Part shown: in pieces, positions 34,564 through 42,654 of the stretch
Layout of the letters: each line of letters starts with the position of its first letter
Numbering within the stretch: the first letter of the stretch is position 1
From: Thiobacillus denitrificans
GTDB lineage: Bacteria > Pseudomonadota > Gammaproteobacteria > Burkholderiales > Thiobacillaceae
Assembly (NCBI RefSeq): GCF_001530125.1
Contig: NZ_LDUG01000048.1
Span: 63,933 to 127,932, forward strand
Direction: 5' to 3'
Length of the DNA stretch: 64,000 nucleotides
Program-made: the position numbers and the translations under genes
Notes under the pieces: model-generated
The model's input: the letters and a program-made list of their open reading frames with translations, nothing else
Told to the model about the DNA's origin: nothing
Database searches by the model: none

Positions 34564-35103
34564 ATGAGCGCAGCCAATATATCACTCGGAATGCAGACTG
34601 CCGGCGCTGTGTCCGGCGCCATCGGTGGCTTCTACTCGGCCAAGATGAGCAAGAACCAGCTCGCGTTCGAGGCCGACATGTCGCGCATCAACGCGCGCAT
34701 CGCCGAACTCGGGGCGCGCACGGCGCTGGACAACGGGCAGAAGCAGGTCGCCGGCCTCACTATGCAGGCCGGGCAACTCAAGAGCCGCCAGCGCGCATCA
34801 ATGGCCGCCAACGGCATCGACCTGGGCGAAGGCAGCGCCGCCGAGATCCAGGCGTCGACCGAGATCATGAAGGAAATCGACAAGAACACGCTCGAAGCCA
34901 ACGCCGTCAGGAGCGCGTGGGGCTACCGCACCGAAGCCGCCAACCTGCAAAGCAGCGCGATGATGAAGGAAGGCAGCGCCGCCGGCATCAGCCCGGCAAT
35001 GGTAGGCGCGTCTTCGCTGATGACCGGCGCCAGCAAGGTGGCGTCTTCGTGGTACGGGAAGTCTACTTCGGATCAAATCAGAGCGTTTCTGGCCGAGAAG
35101 TGA
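34564..35103 (+). CDS. putative small internal virion protein (gp14-like)
   Basis: 179 residues starting with a small-residue hydrophobic stretch LGMQTAGAVSGAIGGFYSAK, then FEADMSRINARIAELGARTA and QLKSRQRASMAANGIDLGEG. This pattern (Ala/Gly-rich N-terminus, helix pairs, RASxAxxGIDL) is common to phage virion core proteins of podoviruses related to T7 gp14. AAGGGGAAAACC precedes the ATG. It probably joins the 599- and 2536-residue proteins in the ejection complex. Confidence 0.65.
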   Translation: MSAANISLGMQTAGAVSGAIGGFYSAKMSKNQLAFEADMSRINARIAELGARTALDNGQKQVAGLTMQAGQLKSRQRASMAANGIDLGEGSAAEIQASTEIMKEIDKNTLEANAVRSAWGYRTEAANLQSSAMMKEGSAAGISPAMVGASSLMTGASKVASSWYGKSTSDQIRAFLAEK

Positions 35104-35492
35104 TGGCGCAACTTCGCACCATTGCCGTCAACGAGCGCGGTCTCTGTATAGGCGACTCACACCACAACGCGCGGTACTCTGATCGAGAAACACTTCATGT
35201 GCTGGAAATGCGGACGAAGGAAAGAGTTGCGGTGATGGACATGACTAAAAGTACGGTTGCCTGCGTGTGTAAGGCGACCAGGCGCTGCCAGATTGCGGCG
35301 GCATGGAAGAAGATCGTGAGGGGGTTAGACATGAAGAAATCAACAAAGGCGCTTGTGTTTTGTTTTTTTGCTGGACTAGTCGGATATGGACTGATGCCGT
35401 TTTTCACTGATAGCGGGTGGGACATTGTTCCGTTCATCTTTGCTTGGGTGTGTCTGGCGGCTGCTGGTGCCAATGAATGGCGGGGCGGGTGA
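35103..35492 (+). CDS. HTH-like phage protein joined in frame to a small membrane protein
   Basis: 129 codons in one frame. The first 75 (NERGLCIGDSHHNARYSDRE...TKSTVACVCKATRRCQIAAAWKKI) resemble a phage HTH family normally reading IGxxHxxAxxSD...SKSTVxDIxxxRRRxQ. After residue 75 the frame continues without a stop into MKKSTKALVFCFFAGLVGYG and a second hydrophobic segment FIFAWVCLAAAG. An internal ATG at 35331 with GAGGGGG upstream could start the membrane protein alone. So this is either a true fusion, or two genes whose separating stop was lost. Confidence 0.5.
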   Translation: MAQLRTIAVNERGLCIGDSHHNARYSDRETLHVLEMRTKERVAVMDMTKSTVACVCKATRRCQIAAAWKKIVRGLDMKKSTKALVFCFFAGLVGYGLMPFFTDSGWDIVPFIFAWVCLAAAGANEWRGG

Positions 35493-35497
35493 AGCAA

Positions 35498-36016
35498 ATG
35501 CTGACACCAAAACAGGCGCGATTCGCCGACGAGTACATCGTGGATTTAAACGCAACGCAGGCCGCGATACGGGCCGGGTATTCATCCAAGCGGGCAGATG
35601 CGACCGGATATGAAAACCTGAGAAAACCCGAGATAGCGGCGGCTTTGAAGGAACGCATGGATAAACGTGCAGAGCGCACGCAGATCAACGCCGATTGGAT
35701 GCTCAAGCGCCTGGCCCAGGACGCGACCGCCGACCTTGCTGAGATTTACGACCCGAACGGCAACCTGCTGCCGGTCGGGTCTTGGCCGATGGCCTGGCGC
35801 ACTGGTCTGGTGGCCGGCATAGACACGGCGCATGAGCGCGACGGGACGGACGACGAAGGCAAGCCCACCTTCGTCACCGTGCGCAAGGTGAGGCTGGCTG
35901 ACCGCACCAAGCTGCTGGAACTGATCGGCAAGCACATTGATGTCGGCGCGTTCAAGGATAGGATCGAACACAGCGGCAAGATCGGGTTGGAGTCACTGAT
36001 AGCCGATGGCGAGTAA
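35498..36016 (+). CDS. terS: terminase small subunit
   Basis: 172 residues from ATG 35498 (an in-frame ATG at 35477 would add seven). The N-terminus LTPKQARFADEYIVDLNATQ followed by AAIRAGYSSKRADATGYENL is the Terminase_2 small-subunit signature; this domain binds the pac/cos site. The C-terminal half has KVRLADRTKLLELIGKHIDV. The large subunit, which normally follows, is missing; only a 34-codon ORF starting inside the terS end is present. In satellites, an own TerS redirects a helper's terminase, so this gene may be functional alone. Confidence 0.88.
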   Translation: MLTPKQARFADEYIVDLNATQAAIRAGYSSKRADATGYENLRKPEIAAALKERMDKRAERTQINADWMLKRLAQDATADLAEIYDPNGNLLPVGSWPMAWRTGLVAGIDTAHERDGTDDEGKPTFVTVRKVRLADRTKLLELIGKHIDVGAFKDRIEHSGKIGLESLIADGE

Positions 36017-36453
36017 GGCCGACGAAGCCCGCGGCTCTGATGTGGGCCGGCGCTGCGGACGCCCTGGCGATCACCTCCGCCATTCCTGTGCTGGTGAGCG
36101 AGCGAGTTGAGCCGCGAAGCAGTGATCGATGTTCTGGTGTTGGATGGGTGAAGGGTATCAACCGGGTGGATTTATCGCCGTGGCGGCCATCCTGACGGGG
36201 CGCTAAACTGGCAGCGGGCGATGGTAAGGACGCGCCCATCTTTTGGAGCGATCTATGACAACTGGCACGCCGAAGAACGAGCTGAGATTGGCCGGTTCGT
36301 ATGGGGGAAATTGACTGGCTCGCACGAGAGCGCCCGCCCCTGGCTGAAAAAGTGCTACTCAAGTGACATGTTTCCCCAGCGCGCCGACAGTGGTGGGCGT
36401 GATGGTGGGTTTTTACACGCTACACTTTTAAGTTATTGTTTTTATTGATGTTC
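36017..36453. other. right end of element, no intact gene
   Basis: 437 bases with decayed sequence. An ATG inside the terS stop (36007) opens only 34 codons; another frame shows PAALMWAGAADALAITSAIP, suggesting a frameshifted gene start, perhaps the first gene after terS. A 22-bp copy of giant-gene sequence lies at 36281-36302. The paired TGGTGGG repeat is at 36391-36410, and AT-rich DNA precedes the att core. Confidence 0.6.
36391..36410. repeat. paired direct repeats, putative integrase arm sites (right)
   Basis: TGGTGGG-5-TGGTGGGT, the same spacing and orientation as the pair at 15919-15938. It lies 42 bases before the att core. Confidence 0.5.
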
Positions 36454-36467
36454 TGGCGGAGGCGGTG
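36452..36467. repeat. putative attR core within tRNA-Ser 3' end
   Basis: TCTGGCGGAGGCGGTG, identical to 15771-15786. It covers the last bases of the tRNA-Ser gene (minus strand), so integration leaves the tRNA whole. Confidence 0.7.
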
Positions 36468-36543
36468 AGATTCGAACTCACGGATGGCTTGCACCATCGC
36501 CGGTTTTCAAGACCGGTGCCTTAAACCGCTCGGCCACACCTCC
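36454..36543 (-). tRNA. tRNA-Ser (anticodon UGA)
   Basis: Minus-strand sequence starts GGAGGTGTGGCCGAGCGG and ends with TTCGAATCTCACCGCCTCC plus encoded CCA. The anticodon loop reads CTTGAAAACC with anticodon TGA, a long variable arm follows, and the acceptor stem GGAGGTG/CGCCTCC pairs. 90 bases including CCA, the normal size for a class II serine tRNA. Its 3' end is the integration target of the element on its left. Confidence 0.96.
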
Positions 36544-36778
36544 ACGGCGCGAATTGTAGCGGGTTCGCCCCGCCTTGTGAGAGACAAGCTGCGCGCCGGG
36601 AAGGATTGACGCGGCTTCAACAGGGGGTGTCGGGTTTTCGTTAATCCGCCAGGACGCAGCTGCAGGCAGGAATTGCAAACCCGAACAAAACCAATGCGTT
36701 GAAATAAACGCGCTACGGGCATGGGTTTGGCACAAATGGTGCTGGTCAGCAGTCATCCGCAACAAGTTGATGCCAGCC

Positions 36779-38287
36779 ATGCCCGATCTTTTCGATATGT
36801 TGAGTACGATCGCCCGCCGCAGAAAAGCCGCAGGGGGTTCGCCATTTTCCACGGTGAAAGCCACCGAGAAATGGCTGGAAGCCTTGCCTGCGGATTCGGA
36901 TTACGACGCACATCATGTGCTGGTCGAAGGGCTGGAACGCTTTAATGCGGAAAATGAAGCGGCCTCGCTCAGCCGCATGAAATCGTTGATGAAGATGGAA
37001 GAGGCGGGCCTGCCCTTGCAGCTGCGCATCGTCGAACAATATGTGCGCAACCAGGCATCGTTTCGCCTGGCACGTCAGGCCTTGTGGCGCGAATCGTGGG
37101 TGTTCTGGTCGCTGCTGGCGGAGGCCTGGCTTGGCATGTTGAAGGGGGCCTATCGTGGTCCGGCCAGTGCGGAAATCAAGCCCTTTGCCGCCGAGATTGC
37201 CGCCCGCGCGCTGCGCTACGCCGGTCTGGTCATGCGCTGGGACTATCATCAGGCGCGCGATCCGGCCGGGTCTGCCTGGCGCCGTGTGCACAAGATCTAC
37301 CGCCTGGCCGAGCGCGATGGTTTTGCCACGCAGACGGTGCAGATCAATGCGCGCTCCACTCACTGCGCACGCGAATACACGCTGGTGGTGCTGATGGGGC
37401 TGGCGCATCCGCTGGGCTACCGCACGCAGGAAATCGAAACCATTGCGCAGATTTTCGAGGGCTACGAGCCGTTGTCCCTGCCCGCAGCCGTGCCGCAGCG
37501 CGAGGTGCACACGCACGTGGTGGACCTGTCGCTGAGCGAGGGGGCCTGCGTGCTGGACGATGACTGGGTACAGGGGCGTCGTCTGCGTTACCTGGCCCTG
37601 CGTCCGCTGATCGATTATCTGAAATCGCTCGATCGATCCTCGGCTGCGGAGGGGGATAACGGACTCACCCAGCAGGTGGCGAGCCTGATCGAACGCGGCG
37701 GTATCCGCCGCAACCGTCAACGCACGCACCGCTTCGGCCGGGTGTGGGTGGCGGCGGGGATGGACAACATCCTGGCAGCCCTGGCCCACCCCGATGCGGC
37801 CAGGTCATACCCGGCCCTGGAGCCGTGGATGCTGCGCGACGAGAGCACGGAGGGCATGGGCTTTGCGCTGCCTGCGGCGTCGACGCTGCCGCATGGCCGC
37901 CTGGTGGCCGTGACTTGGGATCCGTCGGAGAATATCTGGCAGTTGCTGGCGATCCGCTGGAATCGCGAGGAAGACGGCCAGCACCTGGTCGGCGCGCAGC
38001 GCCTCTCACGCCACCCCAAGCGGGTGGAAATCTATTTCGAGCCGGATGGGCAAGGTGGGGCGCAGGACAAGACCTGGGCCGTGTTCATTCCGATGACCCA
38101 TCTCGACCAAGGGGGGAGCAACCTGCTGATTCCAAAGACGCATTACCGCCTGGGCGCGCCGCTGATGCTGCGCGACGGCGACATGCTCTATCGCCTGCGG
38201 CTGGGCGAGGTGCAGGAAAGCCACGAAGGCTGGCTGCGCGTGAGGATGGATGTGATGGGGCGGGAGCAGTTCGCCGTCGCCGCCTGA
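36779..38287 (+). CDS. conserved hypothetical protein (502 aa)
   Basis: Cytosolic, helix-rich N-terminal two thirds (RIVEQYVRNQASFRLARQAL; FAAEIAARALRYAGLVMRWD) and a strand-rich last third (GRLVAVTWDPSENIWQLLAI; KRVEIYFEP), perhaps a small beta-barrel such as a PilZ-like unit; this is only an impression. No signal peptide or catalytic motif recognised. ATGs at 36770 and 36779 are both possible, neither with a clear ribosome site. It reads away from the tRNA gene and ends at a palindromic repeat. Confidence 0.65.
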   Translation: MPDLFDMLSTIARRRKAAGGSPFSTVKATEKWLEALPADSDYDAHHVLVEGLERFNAENEAASLSRMKSLMKMEEAGLPLQLRIVEQYVRNQASFRLARQALWRESWVFWSLLAEAWLGMLKGAYRGPASAEIKPFAAEIAARALRYAGLVMRWDYHQARDPAGSAWRRVHKIYRLAERDGFATQTVQINARSTHCAREYTLVVLMGLAHPLGYRTQEIETIAQIFEGYEPLSLPAAVPQREVHTHVVDLSLSEGACVLDDDWVQGRRLRYLALRPLIDYLKSLDRSSAAEGDNGLTQQVASLIERGGIRRNRQRTHRFGRVWVAAGMDNILAALAHPDAARSYPALEPWMLRDESTEGMGFALPAASTLPHGRLVAVTWDPSENIWQLLAIRWNREEDGQHLVGAQRLSRHPKRVEIYFEPDGQGGAQDKTWAVFIPMTHLDQGGSNLLIPKTHYRLGAPLMLRDGDMLYRLRLGEVQESHEGWLRVRMDVMGREQFAVAA

Positions 38288-38317
38288 GGCCGCACTTGAT
38301 TGAACCTGAATTCCTCA

Positions 38318-38440
38318 CCACAGAGGCACAGAGAAAGGCGAGAAAATAATGGCTTGTCCGTGGACGGACATTCACCAAAGGGTGTGGCATCAAACTGTGA
38401 CGCCCCCTTGTTTTTCCTCCGTGTCTCTGTGCCTCTGTGG
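38318..38440. repeat. palindromic MITE-like repeat, copy 1
   Basis: Perfect 16-bp terminal inverted repeat CCACAGAGGCACAGAG / CTCTGTGCCTCTGTGG with about 90 bases between. It lies between two convergent genes. The interior differs from the other copies. No coding capacity. Confidence 0.8.
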
Positions 38441-38455
38441 TTCCAGCTTGAAAGT

Positions 38456-38989
38456 TCAGCGCGTGCGGATATCGCCGAAATGAAAGTCGAATGAGCCGGT
38501 GCGGCGGTCGCTGAAATACTGCTCCAGCGTGGCGCGCACGGTGCGGAAGGCGATTTCGTCCCAGGGGATTTCGGCTTCGGTGAACAGCCGGGTTTCCAGC
38601 GATTCGATGCCGGGCTGAAAATCAAGATCCAGCAACCGGGCGCGGAACATCAAGTACACCTGATTGATGTGCGGCAGGTTGAACAAGGTATACAAGCCGC
38701 CGATTTCGATGCGCGCCCCGGCTTCTTCCCAGGTTTCGCGCGCGGCACCCTCGAGCGTGGTTTCGCCGTTTTCCATAAAGCCGGCAGGCAGCGTCCACAG
38801 CCCGTACTTGGGTTCGATGGCGCGGCGGCACAGCAGCACCTTGTCTTCCCATTCCGGGATGCAGCCGACCACCATTTTGGGGTTCTGGTAATGGATGGTG
38901 CCGCAGCCGGGGCACACATGGCGCGGCAGGTGGTCGCCTTCGAGCACGCGCAGCGCCACGGCGCTGCCACATTCACTGCAAAATTTCAT
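38456..38989 (-). CDS. Nudix hydrolase with N-terminal zinc ribbon
   Basis: 177 residues. Zinc ribbon CSECG...CPGCG in the first 35 residues, then a Nudix domain with box GETTLEGAARETWEEAGARI, matching GX5EX7REUXEEXGU. The zinc ribbon places it near the NudC/YjaD-like or ADP-ribose pyrophosphatase groups, which cleave NDP-X compounds in the cytoplasm. The NudC SQPWPFPxS signature is absent, so NADH specificity is not supported. It starts at 38989 with the usual MKFCSECG. Confidence 0.92.
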   Translation of the reverse strand: MKFCSECGSAVALRVLEGDHLPRHVCPGCGTIHYQNPKMVVGCIPEWEDKVLLCRRAIEPKYGLWTLPAGFMENGETTLEGAARETWEEAGARIEIGGLYTLFNLPHINQVYLMFRARLLDLDFQPGIESLETRLFTEAEIPWDEIAFRTVRATLEQYFSDRRTGSFDFHFGDIRTR

Positions 38990-39123
38990 GCTGCTTCCAT
39001 TTCAGTCCGGGTCGCTCCACGGTAACAAAATCCCCCCACCTCGATCAAGGACGATACCTTCCGGCTGGAACCCAAGCGCGCGAGCGATTATCATTCAAGA
39101 CCCTACCGTTGTTCTGATTGTCC

Positions 39124-40167
39124 ATGCGTCCCTCTCACATCGAAACCATCCTTGACCGCGAATTTGAAAGCGCCGCCGACGGCTACCACACGCCGGTGAT
39201 GCTGTGGGGCCCGCCAGGGGTCGGCAAGTCGCAGATCGTCGCCAAGATTGCCCAGCGGCACGGCGTGCCGCTGATCGACATCCGCCTGTCGCAGATGGAG
39301 CCGACCGACCTGCGCGGCATTCCTTTCCGCAGCGGCCAGTTGGTCGAATGGTCGATCCCCTCGATGCTGCCCGATGCCGAACGCCATGGCCCGTCGGGCA
39401 TCCTGTTCCTCGATGAAATCACCTCGGCGCCGCCCACCGTGTCGGCCGCGGCCTACCAGTTGATTCTCGACCGCCGCCTGGGCGAATACACGGTGCCCGA
39501 CGGCTGGGTGATCTTCGCCGCCGGCAACCGCCAGGGCGACCGCGGCGTGACCTACGCGATGCCGGCACCGCTGGCCAATCGCTTCACCCATTATGAAGTC
39601 GAGGTGAATCTGGACGACTGGGTGGACTGGGCGCACAGCGAGGACATCGACCCGCGGGTGATCGCTTTCCTGCGCTTCCGCCCTGATCTGCTGTTCAGCT
39701 TTGACCCGGCGCACACGCCGATTGCCTTCCCCAGCCCGCGTTCCTGGGAATTTTCCCACCGCGCGCTGCAGAAATTCGACCGCACCGAATTGCTCGCCGA
39801 CGCGCTGATGGCCTGCGTCGGCCAGTCGGCCGGGCTGGAGCTGAAAACCTTTGTCGACAACATGGCGCAGATGCCGGACATCGACGCCATCATCGCCGGC
39901 GAAATGGCCGAGGTGCCCAATGGCATCGACTTGCAGTACGGCGTTGCCGCCGCGCTGGTTCGGCGCGCCCTGCAGGCCGCCGACAGCGGCAATGCCGTCG
40001 CGGTGTACGGCAACATCCTCAGATACGCGCAGCGCTTTCCGCAGCGTGAAATGGGCGTGATGCTGGTGAGCGACCTCCACCGTGCGGTAGGCCGTCCGCT
40101 GTTCGCCGTGCCGGCGTTTGCCGAGTGGGCCAACAGCATCACCGACCTGGTTCTGTATGAGCATTGA
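39124..40167 (+). CDS. MoxR-family AAA+ ATPase
   Basis: 347 residues. Walker A LWGPPGVGKSQI, Walker B ILFLDEITSAPP, sensor 1 FAAGNRQGDRG, and arginine region APLANRFTHYEVE. MoxR ATPases work as chaperones that insert metals or cofactors or mature partner complexes together with VWA proteins. The next gene encodes such a partner, separated by a repeat element. ATG 39124 is chosen; a TTG two codons earlier is also open. Confidence 0.93.
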   Translation: MRPSHIETILDREFESAADGYHTPVMLWGPPGVGKSQIVAKIAQRHGVPLIDIRLSQMEPTDLRGIPFRSGQLVEWSIPSMLPDAERHGPSGILFLDEITSAPPTVSAAAYQLILDRRLGEYTVPDGWVIFAAGNRQGDRGVTYAMPAPLANRFTHYEVEVNLDDWVDWAHSEDIDPRVIAFLRFRPDLLFSFDPAHTPIAFPSPRSWEFSHRALQKFDRTELLADALMACVGQSAGLELKTFVDNMAQMPDIDAIIAGEMAEVPNGIDLQYGVAAALVRRALQAADSGNAVAVYGNILRYAQRFPQREMGVMLVSDLHRAVGRPLFAVPAFAEWANSITDLVLYEH

Positions 40168-40187
40168 TCCTGAAAACCGAAGTTGAA

Positions 40188-40300
40188 CCACAAAGACACA
40201 GAGGAAAGCCAATGAATTGCAAGACGTTGAAGGCCCATCCGGCAGATGAAATGAATGCCTTTGTTTCATCGGTTTTCTCCGTGTCTCTGTGCCTCTGTGG
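40188..40300. repeat. palindromic MITE-like repeat, copy 2
   Basis: Left arm CCACAAAGACACAGAG (two changes from copy 1), right arm CTCTGTGCCTCTGTGG identical to copy 1. It fills the gap between the MoxR and VWA genes and ends 20 bases before the VWA start, so it may affect its leader mRNA. Confidence 0.8.
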
Positions 40301-40320
40301 TGAGGAATTTGGGTTGATCA

Positions 40321-41574
40321 ATGGCTGAGCAACCTGACGCCCTGCAGCCGATCCTCACCAAGCTTTCGGCTGCGCGCACCCGCCTCATCATGGAGCGCCC
40401 CTTCCTCGGCGCGCTGGTGATGCACCTGCCGCTGAAGGTCGGCGGCGAGTGGTGCACCACCACCGGAACCGACGCGCAGGCGTTCTATTTCAATCCCGGC
40501 TTCGTCGAGAATCTGTCGCTGGCGCAGACTCAGTTTGTGCTGGCGCACGAGGCGATGCACTGCGCCATGGGCCACCCGCACCGCCGCAACCACCGGGTGA
40601 AGCGGCGCTGGGACGTGGCCTGCGACCATGCAGTCAACCTGATTTTGATCGAGGAAGGCCTGAAGCCGCCGCTGCACGGCATCCTCGCCGACCAGAATTT
40701 CATGACGCTGTCGGCGGAGGAAATCTACCCGCTGATTCCCGAGGACACGCCGGAAGAATCTTTCGATCAGCACCTGTTCGACAGCGACAACGAATCGGGC
40801 GCCAGTCCCGACAAGAACCAGCGCCAGGACGATCCCGACGCCGGCGAAGCGGGTGGCCAGGGCAAGGAAGGCCAGAGCGAGGCCAAGGAGAAGCAGGGCA
40901 GCGGCAGCCAGGCCTCGCAGAAGCCGAACGAACTGTCGCCCGCCGAACGCGAGGAACTCGCCGAGCAGTGGAAGAACCGCCTCGCCGCCGCCGCCCAGGC
41001 CGCGCGCCAGGCCGGCAAGCTGTCGCAATCGATGATGCGCTGGGTCGACGGCCTCCTGGCGCCCAGCCTGCCGTGGCGCGCGCTGCTGGCGCGCTTCTTC
41101 GCGGTCAACCAGCGCGACGATTATTCGTGGCGGCGGCCGTCGCGGCGCGAAGGCGACGCGCTGCTGCCGCGCCTGTCGAGCGAAGGGCTGGAAGTCGTCG
41201 CCGCGATCGACACCAGCGGTTCGATCAGCGACGACGAACTGCGCCAGTTCGTTACCGAGCTCGACGCGCTGAAAGGCCAGGTGCGCGCGCGCGTGACCCT
41301 GCTGGCGTGTGACAACCATGTGGCCGAAGCCGCGCCGTGGGAGTTCGAGCCGTGGGACACCATGGAGCTTCCCGCCGAACTTTCAGGCGGCGGCGGCACC
41401 GATTTCCGCCCGGTGTTCGACTGGGTCGAGCATGAAAACCGCAGCCCCAACATGCTGGTGTATTTCACCGACGCCGAAGGCGATTTCCCCAAGATCCCGC
41501 CGAATTACCCGGTGATCTGGCTGGTCAAGGGCAAGGGTGCGGTGCCCTGGGGCGAACGGGTGCAGCTCAATTGA
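40321..41574 (+). CDS. VWA-like protein with HExxH motif (DUF2201 family)
   Basis: 417 residues. The N-terminal metallopeptidase-like part has LAHEAMHCAMGHPHRR (HEAMH), a middle acidic low-complexity linker (about residues 155-205) is likely disordered, and the C-terminal VWA domain has the MIDAS motif DTSGSISDDE with GGGGTDF and FTDAEGDFP. Together with MoxR upstream it probably forms a chaperone or metal-insertion pair acting on an unknown target. The zinc-binding motif is intact, so peptidase activity is possible. Confidence 0.9.
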   Translation: MAEQPDALQPILTKLSAARTRLIMERPFLGALVMHLPLKVGGEWCTTTGTDAQAFYFNPGFVENLSLAQTQFVLAHEAMHCAMGHPHRRNHRVKRRWDVACDHAVNLILIEEGLKPPLHGILADQNFMTLSAEEIYPLIPEDTPEESFDQHLFDSDNESGASPDKNQRQDDPDAGEAGGQGKEGQSEAKEKQGSGSQASQKPNELSPAEREELAEQWKNRLAAAAQAARQAGKLSQSMMRWVDGLLAPSLPWRALLARFFAVNQRDDYSWRRPSRREGDALLPRLSSEGLEVVAAIDTSGSISDDELRQFVTELDALKGQVRARVTLLACDNHVAEAAPWEFEPWDTMELPAELSGGGGTDFRPVFDWVEHENRSPNMLVYFTDAEGDFPKIPPNYPVIWLVKGKGAVPWGERVQLN

Positions 41575-41593
41575 ACGCAAAAACAGCTTTGAA

Positions 41594-41697
41594 CCACAGA
41601 GAACACAGAGGAAAACCAATGGGTCGCAGAATACTGAAGCCTCACCCCGGTAAGCCCTTTTTTCTTTTGTTTTCTCTGTGCCTCCGTGCCTCTGTGG
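41594..41697. repeat. palindromic MITE-like repeat, copy 3
   Basis: Left arm CCACAGAGAACACAGAG and right arm CTCTGTGCCTCCGTGCCTCT; the right arm carries an eight-base partial duplication. It lies between VWA and hslO and ends 14 bases before the TTG used by hslO, so it probably supplies part of that gene's leader. Confidence 0.75.
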
Positions 41698-41710
41698 TGA
41701 TGGGTTTGGT

Positions 41711-42562
41711 TTGAAGCCTGCCGACCCCCAGCCCAACCGCGTGCGCAGTTTTTTGTTCGAACAACTCGACATCCGCGGCGCCTGGGTGCAACTGGGCCCC
41801 GCCTGGCGCGAGATGATCGCGGGGCGCGATTACCCCGAACCGGTCGTCGAGCTCCTGGGCCAGCTGGCGGGAGTGGCCACGCTGATCACCGCCAACCTCA
41901 AGCAGGCGGGGCGCCTGACCTTTCAGCTGCGCGGCGAAGGGGCAGTGTCGCTGCTGGTGATGGACTGCGACGAGCAGCTGCACCTGCGCGGCATGGCGCG
42001 CACCGCCTCGGAACTCTCCGCGGGCAGCCTGCCGGCCCTGCTGGGCGACGGCGCGCTGACCCTCACCCTCGACACCGCCGGCATGCGCCAGCCCTACCAG
42101 AGCCATGTGCCGCTGCAGGGCGATACCGTGGCGGCGGTGTTCGAGCATTACCTGACACAGTCCGAGCAGACCCCCACCCGCCTGTGGCTGGCCGCCAACC
42201 ACGAGACCGCTGCGGGCCTGTTCCTGCAGGCGCTGCCGGGCGCTGCCGAGCGCGATGCCGATGGCTGGAACCGGGTGCAGATCCTGGCCGATACCGTGCG
42301 GGCGGATGAGCTGCTCGGCCTCGGCTCGATCAAGCTGATCGAGCGGCTGTTCCCCGAAGAGGGCGTGCGCGTGTTCGATCCGCGCCCGGTCAGCTATCAC
42401 TGCCCGTATGATTCGGGCAAGATCGAGGCCATGCTGCGCGGCATTGGGCGCGCCGAATGCGAGTCTATCCTCGCCGAGCACGGCGAAATCCGGGTGCACG
42501 ACGATGTCTGCAACCATGAATATGTGTTGGATACGGAGGCCGTGGCCGCGCTTTTCAAGTGA
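41711..42562 (+). CDS. hslO: Hsp33 family chaperone with degenerate zinc/redox site
   Basis: 283 residues from TTG 41711 (the open frame extends further upstream only through the repeat). The fold is clear: RVRSFLFEQLDIRGAWVQLG at the start and QLAGVATLITANLKQAGRLT, LLVMDCDEQLHLRGMA later. Hsp33 normally has four zinc cysteines, CxC and CxxC, near the C-terminus that act as the redox switch. Here they read YHCPYDSGK and HDDVCNHEY, so only one cysteine of each pair remains; a third lies in RAECESI. It may thus not be activated by the usual zinc release. The rest of the domain looks intact. Confidence 0.9.
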   Translation: MKPADPQPNRVRSFLFEQLDIRGAWVQLGPAWREMIAGRDYPEPVVELLGQLAGVATLITANLKQAGRLTFQLRGEGAVSLLVMDCDEQLHLRGMARTASELSAGSLPALLGDGALTLTLDTAGMRQPYQSHVPLQGDTVAAVFEHYLTQSEQTPTRLWLAANHETAAGLFLQALPGAAERDADGWNRVQILADTVRADELLGLGSIKLIERLFPEEGVRVFDPRPVSYHCPYDSGKIEAMLRGIGRAECESILAEHGEIRVHDDVCNHEYVLDTEAVAALFK

Positions 42563-42654
42563 CACGATCCCGGCGTGTCTCCTGGAATGCCCGTTTAGGA
42601 ATGTAGGAGCGGTTGGTGCTGGTGGACAATTCGGGTTGCATGAAAGGATGCATG

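Noticed and set aside
36721-36945. 74-codon frame overlapping the start of the 502-residue protein
   Set aside because: It overlaps a long, better supported frame and has no ribosome site.
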